Part shown: positions 1-7,111 of the stretch, piece after piece
Layout of the letters: each line of letters begins with the position of its first letter
Numbering within the stretch: position 1 is the first letter of the stretch
Assembly (NCBI GenBank): GCA_002167365.1
Contig: NHCU01000038.1
Coordinates: 12,333 to 29,542, forward strand
Reading direction: 5' to 3'
Source: Betaproteobacteria bacterium TMED41
GTDB taxonomy: Bacteria > Pseudomonadota > Gammaproteobacteria > Burkholderiales > Burkholderiaceae_A
Length of the DNA stretch: 17,210 nucleotides
Notes under the pieces: generated by a model
The model's input: the letters and a program-made list of their open reading frames with translations, nothing else
Databases searched by the model: none
What the model was told of the DNA's origin: nothing
Translations under genes and position numbers: made by a program

Positions 1-188
1 ATACCCTCACCAAGCCCAGTTGAGCCTAAGCGCTCTCTGGCAAAAAGAGAATCAAAAACTTTGCTTCTTGCAATTCCACATTTCGACTCAAAAACTAATC
101 CCGCATGTTCAAAAACTCTTTTTTTGCTGGTAGTGTTTACATTAACAACCACCTGATCGGCTTTTAAAATTTCCCCTAGTCTATTCAT
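1..188 (-). CDS. ptsN: PTS IIA-like nitrogen regulatory protein PtsN, N-terminal part
   Basis: This is the first 62 codons of an EIIA-Ntr protein, read on the minus strand and cut by the left window edge. PtsN is the terminal phosphoacceptor of the nitrogen-related phosphotransferase chain (PtsP-NPr-PtsN), a cytoplasmic signalling pathway linked to potassium, nitrogen and envelope control. The translation starts MNRLGEILKADQVVV and carries the family signatures SKKRVFEHAG, GIARSKVFDSLFARE and RLGSTGLGEG. In this family the last motif is followed directly by the active-site histidine region (usually VAIPHGR), which falls outside the window, so the catalytic residue cannot be confirmed. It lies 59 bp downstream of hpf. 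No strong ribosome binding site is visible before the ATG at 188-186. The rpoN-hpf-ptsN order is a common proteobacterial arrangement and supports the call. Confidence 0.92.
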   Translation of the reverse strand, partial: MNRLGEILKADQVVVNVNTTSKKRVFEHAGLVFESKCGIARSKVFDSLFARERLGSTGLGEG

Positions 189-247
189 GTCTGAGAGCCT
201 AAATAAAATGTAACATATTGCATTGCAACATAATAATTAAAATTTTT

Positions 248-562
248 CTACACAAGACTTTTTCCTGAATGGATAGAATCACTGTGGATTTCTTTATATC
301 TGATGATTTGTCTATCCATTTTGTCGGCAATTATGTCAATCGCAGCATACATATCTGAATGTTCAACCTCAATATGTAAGTCTTTTTTGGGAAGGTGAGT
401 AGTAATCTCAATTTTATTTATAAGTTTATTAACTTCTAGAACAACGTGTGCATCAATTACTTGAGAGTAATGACGTTGTATTTTTGCAAATTTTTGAAGT
501 ATGTATTCCCTTATTGAAGGCGTAATTGAAATTTTATGCCCGGTGATTTGAATATTCATCAT
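248..562 (-). CDS. hpf: Ribosome hibernation promoting factor, short form
   Basis: This is a 104-residue HPF/YfiA (sigma-54 modulation protein) family protein. It binds the decoding region of the 30S subunit in slow or non-growing cells and promotes inactive ribosome dimers. The start NIQITGHKISITPSIREYI and the segment HVVLEVNKLINKIEITTHLPKKDLHIEVEHSDMYAAID cover the beta-alpha-beta-beta-beta-alpha fold of the family. The length matches short HPF; the C-terminal dimerisation domain of long HPF is absent. Two adjacent ATGs (562-560 and 559-557) are both possible starts. The second gives the usual MNIQITG beginning and an 8-base spacing to AGGAGA; the first gives 5 bases. It lies 10 bp downstream of rpoN, and its ribosome binding site overlaps the rpoN stop codon, which suggests coupled translation. 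Confidence 0.95.
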   Translation of the reverse strand: MMNIQITGHKISITPSIREYILQKFAKIQRHYSQVIDAHVVLEVNKLINKIEITTHLPKKDLHIEVEHSDMYAAIDIIADKMDRQIIRYKEIHSDSIHSGKSLV

Positions 563-567
563 TTACT

Positions 568-573
568 TCTCCT
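568..573 (-). promoter_or_regulatory. Ribosome binding site of hpf
   Basis: On the minus strand AGGAGA sits 5 bases before the first ATG and 8 bases before the second. It is one of the few strong Shine-Dalgarno sequences in the window and touches the TGA stop of rpoN (575-573), so ribosomes finishing rpoN are well placed to start hpf. Confidence 0.75.
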
Positions 574-2051
574 CATCTTTTTTTGCGAATACTTGCACTT
601 GGGATTTTTAAAGCCTCACGATATTTAGCTACGGTTCGCCTTGCTATAACGATACCCATCTCTGAAAATTTATTAGCCATTATTTGGTCTGAAAACGGTT
701 TTTCCGAATTTTCTTGTTTTATCCACTCATGTATTTGAGCTTTAATAGAAGTTCCAGAAGCTGAACCACCATCCTCTGTTAAAACATGGCTACCGAAAAA
801 ATACTTTAATTCAAAACAACCTATTGGGGTTGCAACATATTTTTGATTGGTGACTCTTGAGACAGTAGATTCATGTAAATTACATCTAGCAGCAACATCT
901 CTTAGCACTAGTGGTCTCATTGCTCTTGGCCCAAACTCGAAAAAATCTTGTTGTACTTCAACTATGGTTTGAGTTACTCGAAGAATAGTTTCAAAACGTT
1001 GCTGGACATTTTTCAGCATCCATCGAGCTTCAAGCAATTGTTGATTCAAAGGTCCCTTTAGACTCCCACTATCTTGAATTGCCTTAGCATAGTTCTCGTG
1101 TATTCTCACTTTTGGTAATGCGGCATTATTTAATCTTGCTCGCCAAATACCATTAGAATCTTTAAAAACTACAACGTCTGGAATAACTGTAATAGGAACA
1201 TCTCTTTTAAAAGCTGAAGCAGGCTTTGGGTTCAATTGTTTTATTTTTACGTCAGCAGCATGTATAAGTTCTCTGGTCAATCCACTGGCTTTTATAAGCC
1301 CAGAGATATTGTGCTGTGCCAAAAGTTCGAGATGATTAGAGAGGATTACTTTGGCAGCTTCTGTTACTGCAGATTTTTCCTCATCTGAGCTCAACTGAAG
1401 AATTAAACACTCAGATAAATCCCTAGCTCCAACTCCTTTTGGGTCGAGACTTTGTAAAAGTTTAACACCTATTTGTAGCTCTTCTTCAGATAGTCTTTCT
1501 CCAAACTCTTCTTCAAATTCTTTGGAAAAGGGTAACTCTAGTTCTTCAAGTGACTCTCTTAAATAACCATCTGCATCTAGCGCTTGAATTAGAATTTCGA
1601 CCCAGGTTCTCTCTTTTTTTGATAAAGTCATGGTCCCCAACTGAGACTGCAAGTGACGGGAAAGGGTTACAGGGTCTTCGTTTATATTATTTCTAAACTC
1701 ATTACCCTCATCTATATTGTTATTCTTTCTTATTGGTACCTGTGACCACTCTTCAGCTTGATGTGTTTCTTTAAAGTCATTGTTTTCGTCAGATTGAACA
1801 GGGAATTCCTCGTTATCTTTTCTGTCGGCCTCATTACTCTCGGTTTTTTCAGGCTTATCGCTGGTAGTCTGGTTGTTGGCGGAGGAATTATCTTGAAGTT
1901 CCTCAACTTCCAAAAGAGGGTTAGTTGATGCGGCTTCTTCCAATTCTTCGTGTAGCTCTGTTGTGGAAATTTGTAGCAGTCGTATTGCTTGCTGTAGCTG
2001 AGGAGTTAGAGCAAGTTGTTGTCCAGTTTTTAGATTTAGACTAGTTTTCAT
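573..2051 (-). CDS. rpoN: RNA polymerase sigma-54 factor RpoN
   Basis: This 492-residue protein is a full-length sigma-54, the alternative sigma factor that recognises -24/-12 promoters and needs an AAA+ activator to open them. Region I, about residues 1-48, is glutamine/leucine rich (LKTGQQLALTPQLQQAIRLL, then NPLLE). Residues about 50-105 form the acidic, low-complexity region II. The core-binding domain follows, and the C-terminal DNA-binding part has the helix-turn-helix (LHESTVSRVTNQKYVATPIG) and an intact RpoN box ARRTVAKYRE at about 470-479. It starts 3 bp after the lptB stop and is followed 10 bp later by hpf. No obvious ribosome binding site precedes the ATG. No enhancer-binding protein is encoded in the window, so its regulon cannot be read from here. 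Confidence 0.98.
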   Translation of the reverse strand: MKTSLNLKTGQQLALTPQLQQAIRLLQISTTELHEELEEAASTNPLLEVEELQDNSSANNQTTSDKPEKTESNEADRKDNEEFPVQSDENNDFKETHQAEEWSQVPIRKNNNIDEGNEFRNNINEDPVTLSRHLQSQLGTMTLSKKERTWVEILIQALDADGYLRESLEELELPFSKEFEEEFGERLSEEELQIGVKLLQSLDPKGVGARDLSECLILQLSSDEEKSAVTEAAKVILSNHLELLAQHNISGLIKASGLTRELIHAADVKIKQLNPKPASAFKRDVPITVIPDVVVFKDSNGIWRARLNNAALPKVRIHENYAKAIQDSGSLKGPLNQQLLEARWMLKNVQQRFETILRVTQTIVEVQQDFFEFGPRAMRPLVLRDVAARCNLHESTVSRVTNQKYVATPIGCFELKYFFGSHVLTEDGGSASGTSIKAQIHEWIKQENSEKPFSDQIMANKFSEMGIVIARRTVAKYREALKIPSASIRKKR

Positions 2052-2054
2052 ATG

Positions 2055-2804
2055 CTACATTCGAAAGTGTTCCCCTAAGTATGCTTTTCGAACCTCGGTA
2101 TTGCCAACTATTTCTGTTGGCATACCACTCGATAATACAAGGCCATCATGAATAATTGTAGCTCTATCACAAATGCCTAAGGTTTCTCTAACATTGTGAT
2201 CAGTTATCAAAACACCAATTTTTTGAGATTTTAAAAATCTAATTACTCTTTGAATTTCAATCACAGCAATAGGGTCTACACCAGCAAAGGGTTCATCCAG
2301 AAGTAAAAATCTTGGGTTCGTTGCGAGGGCTCTTGCAATCTCTACTCTCCTTCTTTCTCCACCCGAAAGTGTTTGACCCAAGTTGTTTTCAATACCTTTT
2401 ATTTGAAAATCCTCAAGAAGTTTATTTCTAGTTAAGGTAATTTCTTCTTGCGATATTTTTTTACCATTTTTTTTTATCTGCAACTGCAGTATTGCAGTAA
2501 TATTGTCACCAACACTCATTCTTTTAAAAATGGAGGCTTCTTGTGGAAGATAAGCGAGACCTTTAGATGCACGAATATGAATTGGATCATCAGTAATGCA
2601 CTGATTGTTGAGAAAAATTTCACCTCCGTCAGGTTGTATCAAACCAAGCATCATGTAAAAGCAAGTTGTTTTGCCTGCCCCATTGGGCCCAAGAAGGCCA
2701 ACCACTTCCCCACTTTTTACATCAATAGAAACGTCTTTTACAACAAGTTTTCTTTGAAAGCTCTTCTGTAAGCCTTTCGCTTGAAATCTATCAATAAGTG
2801 ACAT
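2055..2804 (-). CDS. lptB: LPS export ABC transporter ATP-binding protein LptB
   Basis: This 249-residue ATPase powers extraction of lipopolysaccharide from the inner membrane by LptB2FG and its push across the LptC-LptA-LptD bridge. It carries Walker A GPNGAGKT (39-46), the Q-loop YLPQEASIF (Q88), the signature LSGGERRR (146-153), Walker B FLLLDEPFAGVD (166-177) and the H-loop histidine in ITDHNVRET (H203). YLPQEASIF and the final residues AYLGEHFRM are typical of LptB rather than general ABC proteins. It lies 9 bp downstream of lptA and 3 bp upstream of rpoN. The permease genes lptF and lptG are not in the window, as is usual for this cluster. The ATG has no clear Shine-Dalgarno sequence, so translation may depend on coupling to lptA. 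Confidence 0.98.
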   Translation of the reverse strand: MSLIDRFQAKGLQKSFQRKLVVKDVSIDVKSGEVVGLLGPNGAGKTTCFYMMLGLIQPDGGEIFLNNQCITDDPIHIRASKGLAYLPQEASIFKRMSVGDNITAILQLQIKKNGKKISQEEITLTRNKLLEDFQIKGIENNLGQTLSGGERRRVEIARALATNPRFLLLDEPFAGVDPIAVIEIQRVIRFLKSQKIGVLITDHNVRETLGICDRATIIHDGLVLSSGMPTEIVGNTEVRKAYLGEHFRM

Positions 2805-2813
2805 TGTTATTTT

Positions 2814-3341
2814 TTAATCATTTTCTGTTTTTCGGGGCATTAAAGTCATCCTAGTTCTGGTTTGACCCGGGATAGTCTCAGCTTTGTAAACCTCAGTAAT
2901 ACTACTGTAACTTAATTTATCTCCTGAAACCTCATCTTTAACTTTTCCGTCTTTTTTTCTTTTAAGACTGGCGTTTCCGGACAAAAAAAACATTGAATTC
3001 CTTTCGTCATAATCTAGGCGTTCTGCTTTTCCTTCAATCCATTCGCCACTGGATTCTCTTTTTTGTCTAAAGTTGGCCGGATTACCTATTATATGGCCAT
3101 GGGAGAGTCCATCTTCAGTTTGTTTGAGTTGAAGTAAATCTCCCTTGATTATTAAATTATTACGAATTAAAACTACATTGCCAGTGAAAGTAGTAACAAG
3201 ATTTTTATCATCATGTTTCAGCGAATCGGCATCTACTCTTAGAATTGAATTTTTGACATCATTGGAGACAACATTTTTGACAACAAAAAATGTTGTAAAA
3301 ATTACAAAAAGAAAAATAAAGGAGGTTTTTATATAGTTCAA
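2814..3341 (-). CDS. lptA: LPS transport periplasmic protein LptA
   Basis: This 175-residue periplasmic bridge protein carries LPS between LptC and LptD. An N-terminal hydrophobic segment (about residues 7-25, IFLFVIFTTFFVV) looks like a secretion signal, with cleavage probably near VVS-ND. The mature part is an OstA/LptA beta-jellyroll, seen in ADSLKHDDKNLVTTFTGNV, LIIKGDLLQLKQ, AERLDYDERNSMFFLSGNA and the C-terminal DEVSGDKLSYSSITEVY. The start codon is TTG (3341-3339): no in-frame ATG exists upstream or in the N-terminal half. It lies in the same reading frame as lptC, separated from the lptC TAG stop by only five sense codons, and has no strong ribosome binding site, so translational coupling to lptC is likely. 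Confidence 0.92.
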   Translation of the reverse strand: MNYIKTSFIFLFVIFTTFFVVKNVVSNDVKNSILRVDADSLKHDDKNLVTTFTGNVVLIRNNLIIKGDLLQLKQTEDGLSHGHIIGNPANFRQKRESSGEWIEGKAERLDYDERNSMFFLSGNASLKRKKDGKVKDEVSGDKLSYSSITEVYKAETIPGQTRTRMTLMPRKTEND

Positions 3342-3356
3342 AAACTTTAATCTCGA

Positions 3357-3920
3357 CTAATTTTTAATTAATGTAACACTTTTTAGTATGTTAACGCTTC
3401 TTTCATTTTGATCAATTTTCATTCCAACACCACGGATTAAAAATGACCCACTTTTAATTTTAACAGGACCTTCTGATAAAGCAGTTTTGGAATTTAAATT
3501 AAACGTTGTGTTTTCAGTAAATATTTCAAATCCAGTTTGTTGGGCAAAGCTGTCTCTTTTTATTTTAACATTGGTTGTAAGCTTTATAATGTTGCCATCA
3601 GAATTAAGCGAGGCAGTTTCTGAGGATACTATCAATGGATTTGTATTGTCTTCAAAAAGTACAAGAGTTGGTCTGGTGATCATCGCCTCATTGTTTGTAT
3701 CGTATGTTATGGTTTCTGCAGATAGTTGACTTTGCAAATTTCCATCTTCTCCAGTTAGGCTGATTAAAACTTTTGAAAGAGTTGCAGTAGGACCATCAAC
3801 TTTGTAATTTTTATTAGGAGTGTTTAACAAGTAATTGCTGCATATGGCTGTTATTAAAGCAAGTGATAAAAAAATAATTGTGGAAATCAATCCGCCTATC
3901 CAATCTCGAAATTTACTCAT
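3357..3920 (-). CDS. lptC: LPS export membrane protein LptC
   Basis: This 187-residue bitopic inner-membrane protein links LptB2FG to periplasmic LptA. A short cytoplasmic N-terminus (MSKFRDWIGG) is followed by one membrane helix (about residues 11-30, LISTIIFLSLALITAICSNYLL) and a periplasmic jellyroll with family-like segments (LSAETITYDTNNEAMI, VSSETASLNSDGNIIKLTTNVKI, GPVKIKSGSFLIRGVGMKID). I chose the ATG at 3920-3918. A TTG three codons upstream (3929) is also possible but has no ribosome binding site. The chosen ATG overlaps the kdsC stop in ATGAGTAA (8 bp), the usual sign of coupled translation. Sequence conservation in LptC is low, so the call rests on length, topology and the conserved kdsC-lptC-lptA-lptB order. 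Confidence 0.92.
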   Translation of the reverse strand: MSKFRDWIGGLISTIIFLSLALITAICSNYLLNTPNKNYKVDGPTATLSKVLISLTGEDGNLQSQLSAETITYDTNNEAMITRPTLVLFEDNTNPLIVSSETASLNSDGNIIKLTTNVKIKRDSFAQQTGFEIFTENTTFNLNSKTALSEGPVKIKSGSFLIRGVGMKIDQNERSVNILKSVTLIKN

Positions 3921-4422
3921 GAATTTCAACGATTAAATCGCAGAGTTCTCTTACCGCACCGTTCCCTCCATTCCTTTTAGAAACCCAATCAGCGGCTAAT
4001 TGAATTTCATCGCATGCGTTTGGAACGCTTGCTGAAAATCCAACTTTTGAAAATAATTCTAAGTCTGGTATGTCGTCTCCCATGTGACCACATTGCATGG
4101 GGTCAATATTATTTTTTTTTGTCCAATCCTCAAAGGCATTTACTTTATTTTCTACATTTAACATGAGTGTTTTTATACCTAATTCCTTTGCTCTAAGTCT
4201 AGTTGCTGCATGGCCTCTCCCACTTATTAAACCAACATTGATACCACAGTTGAAAAGTTGTTTTATTCCGTGACCATCAAGAACGTTAAATTTTTTAAAT
4301 ATTTCTCCATTTTCAGAAAAGTACAGACCACCGTCTGTAAAAACACCGTCTATGTCAAAAAACATCCATGATAATTTCTTAATTTTCTGAGTTATTAAAT
4401 TACTATGCTTGGATACTTTCAT
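3913..4422 (-). CDS. kdsC: 3-deoxy-D-manno-octulosonate-8-phosphate phosphatase KdsC
   Basis: This 169-residue cytoplasmic HAD-superfamily phosphatase hydrolyses Kdo-8-phosphate to Kdo, the third step of Kdo synthesis for LPS inner core. The nucleophile and acid/base motif is FFDIDGVFTDG with D23 and D25; the segment LISGRGHAATRLRAKELGI carries the motif II region; the metal-binding motif III/IV appears as GHMGDDIPDLELF. The length is a little shorter than E. coli KdsC (188 residues), as expected for the compact C1-cap-less tetrameric enzyme. It overlaps kdsD by 4 bp (ATGA) and lptC by 8 bp, so these three are translated as one coupled block. Confidence 0.96.
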   Translation of the reverse strand: MKVSKHSNLITQKIKKLSWMFFDIDGVFTDGGLYFSENGEIFKKFNVLDGHGIKQLFNCGINVGLISGRGHAATRLRAKELGIKTLMLNVENKVNAFEDWTKKNNIDPMQCGHMGDDIPDLELFSKVGFSASVPNACDEIQLAADWVSKRNGGNGAVRELCDLIVEIHE

Positions 4423-5408
4423 ATTATCTTTGCTTCAAGTAAATCGTGAATGCCTAAAGCACCAATTAATTTATTGTTTTCAACTACTAACAAATGATTA
4501 ATTCTATTTTTTTCCATAAGGTGGGCTGCTTGACTTGCAAGAGAGTTTCCAGAAATGACTTGAGCACTTTTTGTCATAACATTTTCTACTTTAGCAGTTC
4601 GTATATCTAGTCCTTTTGATATCAGTCTTCTCAAATCTCCATCAGTGATAATGCCAAGAACATTACTTTCAACGTCAACAATGCAAGTCATTCCCATTCG
4701 TTTAGCACTCATTTCCATTAAAGCTTCAGTTAATGTAGCTTCTTTTTTTACTGTTGGGAGATCTTTGCCGGTCTTCATCACATCCGATACGTGAATTAAA
4801 AGTTTTCTTCCCAGTGCTCCAGCTGGGTGTGTTCTGGCGAAATCATCTGCTGCAAAACCTTTCATTTCAAGTAAAACTATTGCAAGTGCGTCTCCAAGCG
4901 CTAAAGCAGCTGTGGTGCTTGCTGTAGGGGCCAAATTTAATGAGCACGCCTCGGTTGTTACAGATGCATTTAAGTGAACGTCAGATAGCGTTGCGAGACT
5001 GGAATTTGGATTACCGGTTAAACTAATAAGTTTAGAACCTAATCGTTTTAACAAAGGGGCAAGTTTGCACAATTCTTCTGTTTCACCGGAGTATGATATT
5101 GCTATGACAATATCTTCACTTCTTACCATGCCCAAATCACCGTGTTGTGCTTCTGCAGGGTGCAGAAAAAAAGATGAAGTACCTGTCGAAGCTAATGTTG
5201 CGGCTACTTTATTACCGACATGCCCTGATTTGCCCATGCCAGACACGACCACTCTACCTTTACATGAAAAAATTAAATTTGTGGCTTCAATAAACTGGCT
5301 ATCTAATTTTTCAGATAGCTTTTTAACTTCTCTTGATTCAATTTCTAAAACATTGCGAGCAATTTCTAAGATTTTTTTTGGGGGAAATTTACTGTTTGAA
5401 TTTTGCAT
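4419..5408 (-). CDS. kdsD: Arabinose-5-phosphate isomerase KdsD
   Basis: This 329-residue cytoplasmic enzyme interconverts ribulose-5-phosphate and arabinose-5-phosphate, supplying the first substrate of the Kdo pathway. The SIS sugar-isomerase domain spans about residues 40-190, with GRVVVSGMGKSGHVGNKVAATL, HPAEAQHGDLGM and ISYSGETEEL; the linker contains FARTHPAGALGRKLL with the conserved histidine. Two CBS domains follow (about 205-265 and 270-327: VSDVMKTGKDLPTV, GIITDGDLRRLI, VENVMTKSAQVI, LLVVENNKLIGALGIHDLL). The length matches E. coli KdsD. It is the first gene of the minus-strand operon and diverges from mlaF across only 42 bp. No Shine-Dalgarno sequence is visible before its ATG, so the leader must be very short or the promoter lies partly within mlaF. 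Confidence 0.97.
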   Translation of the reverse strand: MQNSNSKFPPKKILEIARNVLEIESREVKKLSEKLDSQFIEATNLIFSCKGRVVVSGMGKSGHVGNKVAATLASTGTSSFFLHPAEAQHGDLGMVRSEDIVIAISYSGETEELCKLAPLLKRLGSKLISLTGNPNSSLATLSDVHLNASVTTEACSLNLAPTASTTAALALGDALAIVLLEMKGFAADDFARTHPAGALGRKLLIHVSDVMKTGKDLPTVKKEATLTEALMEMSAKRMGMTCIVDVESNVLGIITDGDLRRLISKGLDIRTAKVENVMTKSAQVISGNSLASQAAHLMEKNRINHLLVVENNKLIGALGIHDLLEAKII

Positions 5409-5411
5409 TAA

Positions 5412-5440
5412 TTGAATAACTTTAAAAGGATTTATTAAAT
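5412..5440 (+). promoter_or_regulatory. Candidate sigma-70 type promoter of mlaF
   Basis: In the 42-bp gap between kdsD and mlaF, TTGAAT (5412-5417) and TTAAAT (5435-5440) are separated by 17 bp and each matches four of six consensus positions. Transcription would start near 5447, only a few bases before the mlaF ATG at 5451, giving a nearly leaderless mRNA. The gap is so AT-rich that partial -10 matches are expected by chance, so this is a weak call. The kdsD promoter must share the same gap or lie inside mlaF. Confidence 0.3.
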
Positions 5441-5450
5441 TAAAACATTT

Positions 5451-6263
5451 ATGGACGCCGATAGCATCATTAGATTTAAAGAACTTTCTTTTGAGTATGC
5501 TTCTAAAAAAATTATCAATAATTTAAGTTTCAACATCCCAAAAGGTAAAGTTGTCGCAATTATGGGAGGTTCTGGTGTTGGAAAAACAACACTATTAAAG
5601 ATTATTTCAGGTTTAATTCCTTCCACTGCCAATCAAGTATACGTTTTTGATAAAGATCTTGCTCTTATTGGGCAAAGTAAAAAAAATGAACTTCGGAAGC
5701 AAATTGGTCTTCTGTTCCAATTTGGTGCCTTGTTTACTGATCTAAGTTGTTTTGAAAATGTCGCTTTTCCACTCAGAGAACATGCAAATTTATCTCCGTC
5801 TTTGTTAAAAACTACAGTGATGCTAAAACTTGAATGTGTAGGTTTAAGAGGGGCCGCTCATCTGATGCCCTCTGAAATTTCAGGAGGAATGGCAAGAAGA
5901 GTAGCTTTAGCTAGAGCAATAGCTTTGGGCCCCAAACTAATTCTTTACGATGAACCTTTCTCCGGTCTTGATCCTATTTCGCTTGGTGTTACTGCCCAAT
6001 TGATAAGAAAATTGAATGACGCTTTAGGCTCCACGTCTGTTTTGGTAACTCACGATGTGGTCGAAAGTTTTGAAATAGCCGATCATGTGTATTTGCTGGC
6101 CCCATCAGAAAATGGAGCAGTATTAATTGGATCAGGCACCCCCGAGGAAATTAGTAAAAACAAGGATCCTTACATACAACAATTTATAAATGGACAACAA
6201 ATTGGCCCCGTTAAATTCCACTATCCAGCAGAGCAGAGAAAAAAATTTTTTTTAAGTGGTTGA
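5451..6263 (+). CDS. mlaF: Phospholipid transport ABC ATP-binding protein MlaF
   Basis: This 270-residue cytoplasmic ATPase belongs to the MlaFEDB inner-membrane complex, which moves phospholipids between the inner membrane and the periplasmic carrier MlaC. It shows Walker A GGSGVGKT (39-46), a Q-loop in GLLFQFGALFTDLSCFENVAF typical of Mla/Ttg2-type ATPases, the signature ISGGMARRVALARA, Walker B LILYDEPFSGLDP and the H-loop VLVTHD. The C-terminal tail (PYIQQFINGQQIGPVKFHYP) resembles the MlaF extension that contacts the partner subunit. It opens the plus-strand mla operon; no Shine-Dalgarno sequence precedes the ATG (AAGGA at 5426-5430 is 20 bases away, too far). mlaE follows after 39 bp. 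Confidence 0.97.
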   Translation: MDADSIIRFKELSFEYASKKIINNLSFNIPKGKVVAIMGGSGVGKTTLLKIISGLIPSTANQVYVFDKDLALIGQSKKNELRKQIGLLFQFGALFTDLSCFENVAFPLREHANLSPSLLKTTVMLKLECVGLRGAAHLMPSEISGGMARRVALARAIALGPKLILYDEPFSGLDPISLGVTAQLIRKLNDALGSTSVLVTHDVVESFEIADHVYLLAPSENGAVLIGSGTPEEISKNKDPYIQQFINGQQIGPVKFHYPAEQRKKFFLSG

Positions 6264-6302
6264 TCGGTAAATTAAATAAATTTAGATAAATTCACTATTG
6301 AA

Positions 6303-7058
6303 ATGTTGAACAAATTGATTAACTTGGTCGTAAGTCTTGGAAAATTTTATATTCTACTTGGGAGAGTTCTTTTCAGATCATCAATTGCGTTAAGAAGGTT
6401 TGATTTAATTAGTTTTCAGATTCGGTTTTTGGGAAACTATTCTTTAACAATAATATTAATTTCAGGCTTGTTTGTTGGTTTGGTCCTGGGTTTACAAGGC
6501 TACTATACTCTGAGAAGGTATGGATCAGAGGAGGCACTGGGACTTTTGGTTGCTCTATCTCTTGTTCGAGAGTTGGGACCAGTTGTCTCAGCATTATTGT
6601 TTTCCGGAAGAGCAGGTACTTCCCTAACCGCTGAAATTGGCTTGATGAAAGCAGGAGAGCAGTTATCCGCTCTAGAAGCAATGGGTGTAAGTCCAATCTC
6701 GCGAATTCTTTGCCCCAGATTTATTGCTGGGGTGATAGTTGTTCCACTTTTAGCTGGCTTATTTTCTGCCATCGGAATTATAGGAGGTTGGATAGTGGCA
6801 GTTTTAATGATTGGTGTCGACTCCGGAGCTTTTTGGTCACAAATGTCCGAAGGGGTAGATTTTTGGGGAGATATAGTTAATGGTTTTCTCAAAAGCTTGG
6901 TCTTTGGAACTATCGTTACACAAATTTCACTTTTTATGGGTTACACGGCCACGCCAACTCCAGAAGGAGTTTCCTCTGCAACCACCCGAACGGTTGTTGT
7001 AAGCGCTTTTTCAATACTAGGAATAGACTTTATACTTACCGCTTTGATGTTTAATTGA
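6303..7058 (+). CDS. mlaE: Phospholipid transport ABC permease MlaE
   Basis: This 251-residue inner-membrane permease of the MlaE family forms the transmembrane core of the MlaFEDB complex. Several hydrophobic segments are visible (around 48-68, 140-165, 190-215 and 230-250), together with the family signature SLVRELGPVVSALLFSGRAGTSLTAEIGLMKAGEQLSALEAMGVSP that forms the coupling helix region facing MlaF. Length and pattern are normal for the family. The start ATG at 6303 follows an AT-rich 39-bp spacer and has no clear ribosome binding site. mlaD follows after 53 bp. Context between mlaF and mlaD leaves little doubt about the function. Confidence 0.97.
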   Translation: MLNKLINLVVSLGKFYILLGRVLFRSSIALRRFDLISFQIRFLGNYSLTIILISGLFVGLVLGLQGYYTLRRYGSEEALGLLVALSLVRELGPVVSALLFSGRAGTSLTAEIGLMKAGEQLSALEAMGVSPISRILCPRFIAGVIVVPLLAGLFSAIGIIGGWIVAVLMIGVDSGAFWSQMSEGVDFWGDIVNGFLKSLVFGTIVTQISLFMGYTATPTPEGVSSATTRTVVVSAFSILGIDFILTALMFN

Positions 7059-7111
7059 ATATAATTAAATAAATGTTGTTTAAGATGTTATGACTATGAT
7101 CAACTTATACT

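Noticed and set aside
215..231. Near-palindrome ATATTGCA-T-TGCAACAT between hpf and ptsN, with TTGCA resembling a sigma-54 -12 element
   Set aside because: No GG lies at the needed distance on either strand for a -24 element, and one arm position mismatches. There is no support for a sigma-54 promoter or a named operator.
2448..2771. 107-codon open frame on the plus strand opposite lptB
   Set aside because: It lies wholly antisense to a clear lptB, has no recognisable domain and no ribosome binding site. The same applies to the plus-strand frame at 5065-5415 opposite kdsD.
6503..6892. 129-codon open frame on the minus strand opposite mlaE
   Set aside because: It is the shadow of mlaE and reads as low-complexity Pro/Thr/Ser-rich sequence with no family features. 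The minus-strand frame at 9376-9735 opposite the ABC ATPase is rejected for the same reason.
6271..7074. Shared 11-mer ATTAAATAAAT in the mlaF-mlaE (6271) and mlaE-mlaD (7064) spacers
   Set aside because: It is pure A/T low complexity in A/T-rich spacers and has no symmetry or partner elsewhere in the mla operon; chance is the simpler explanation.
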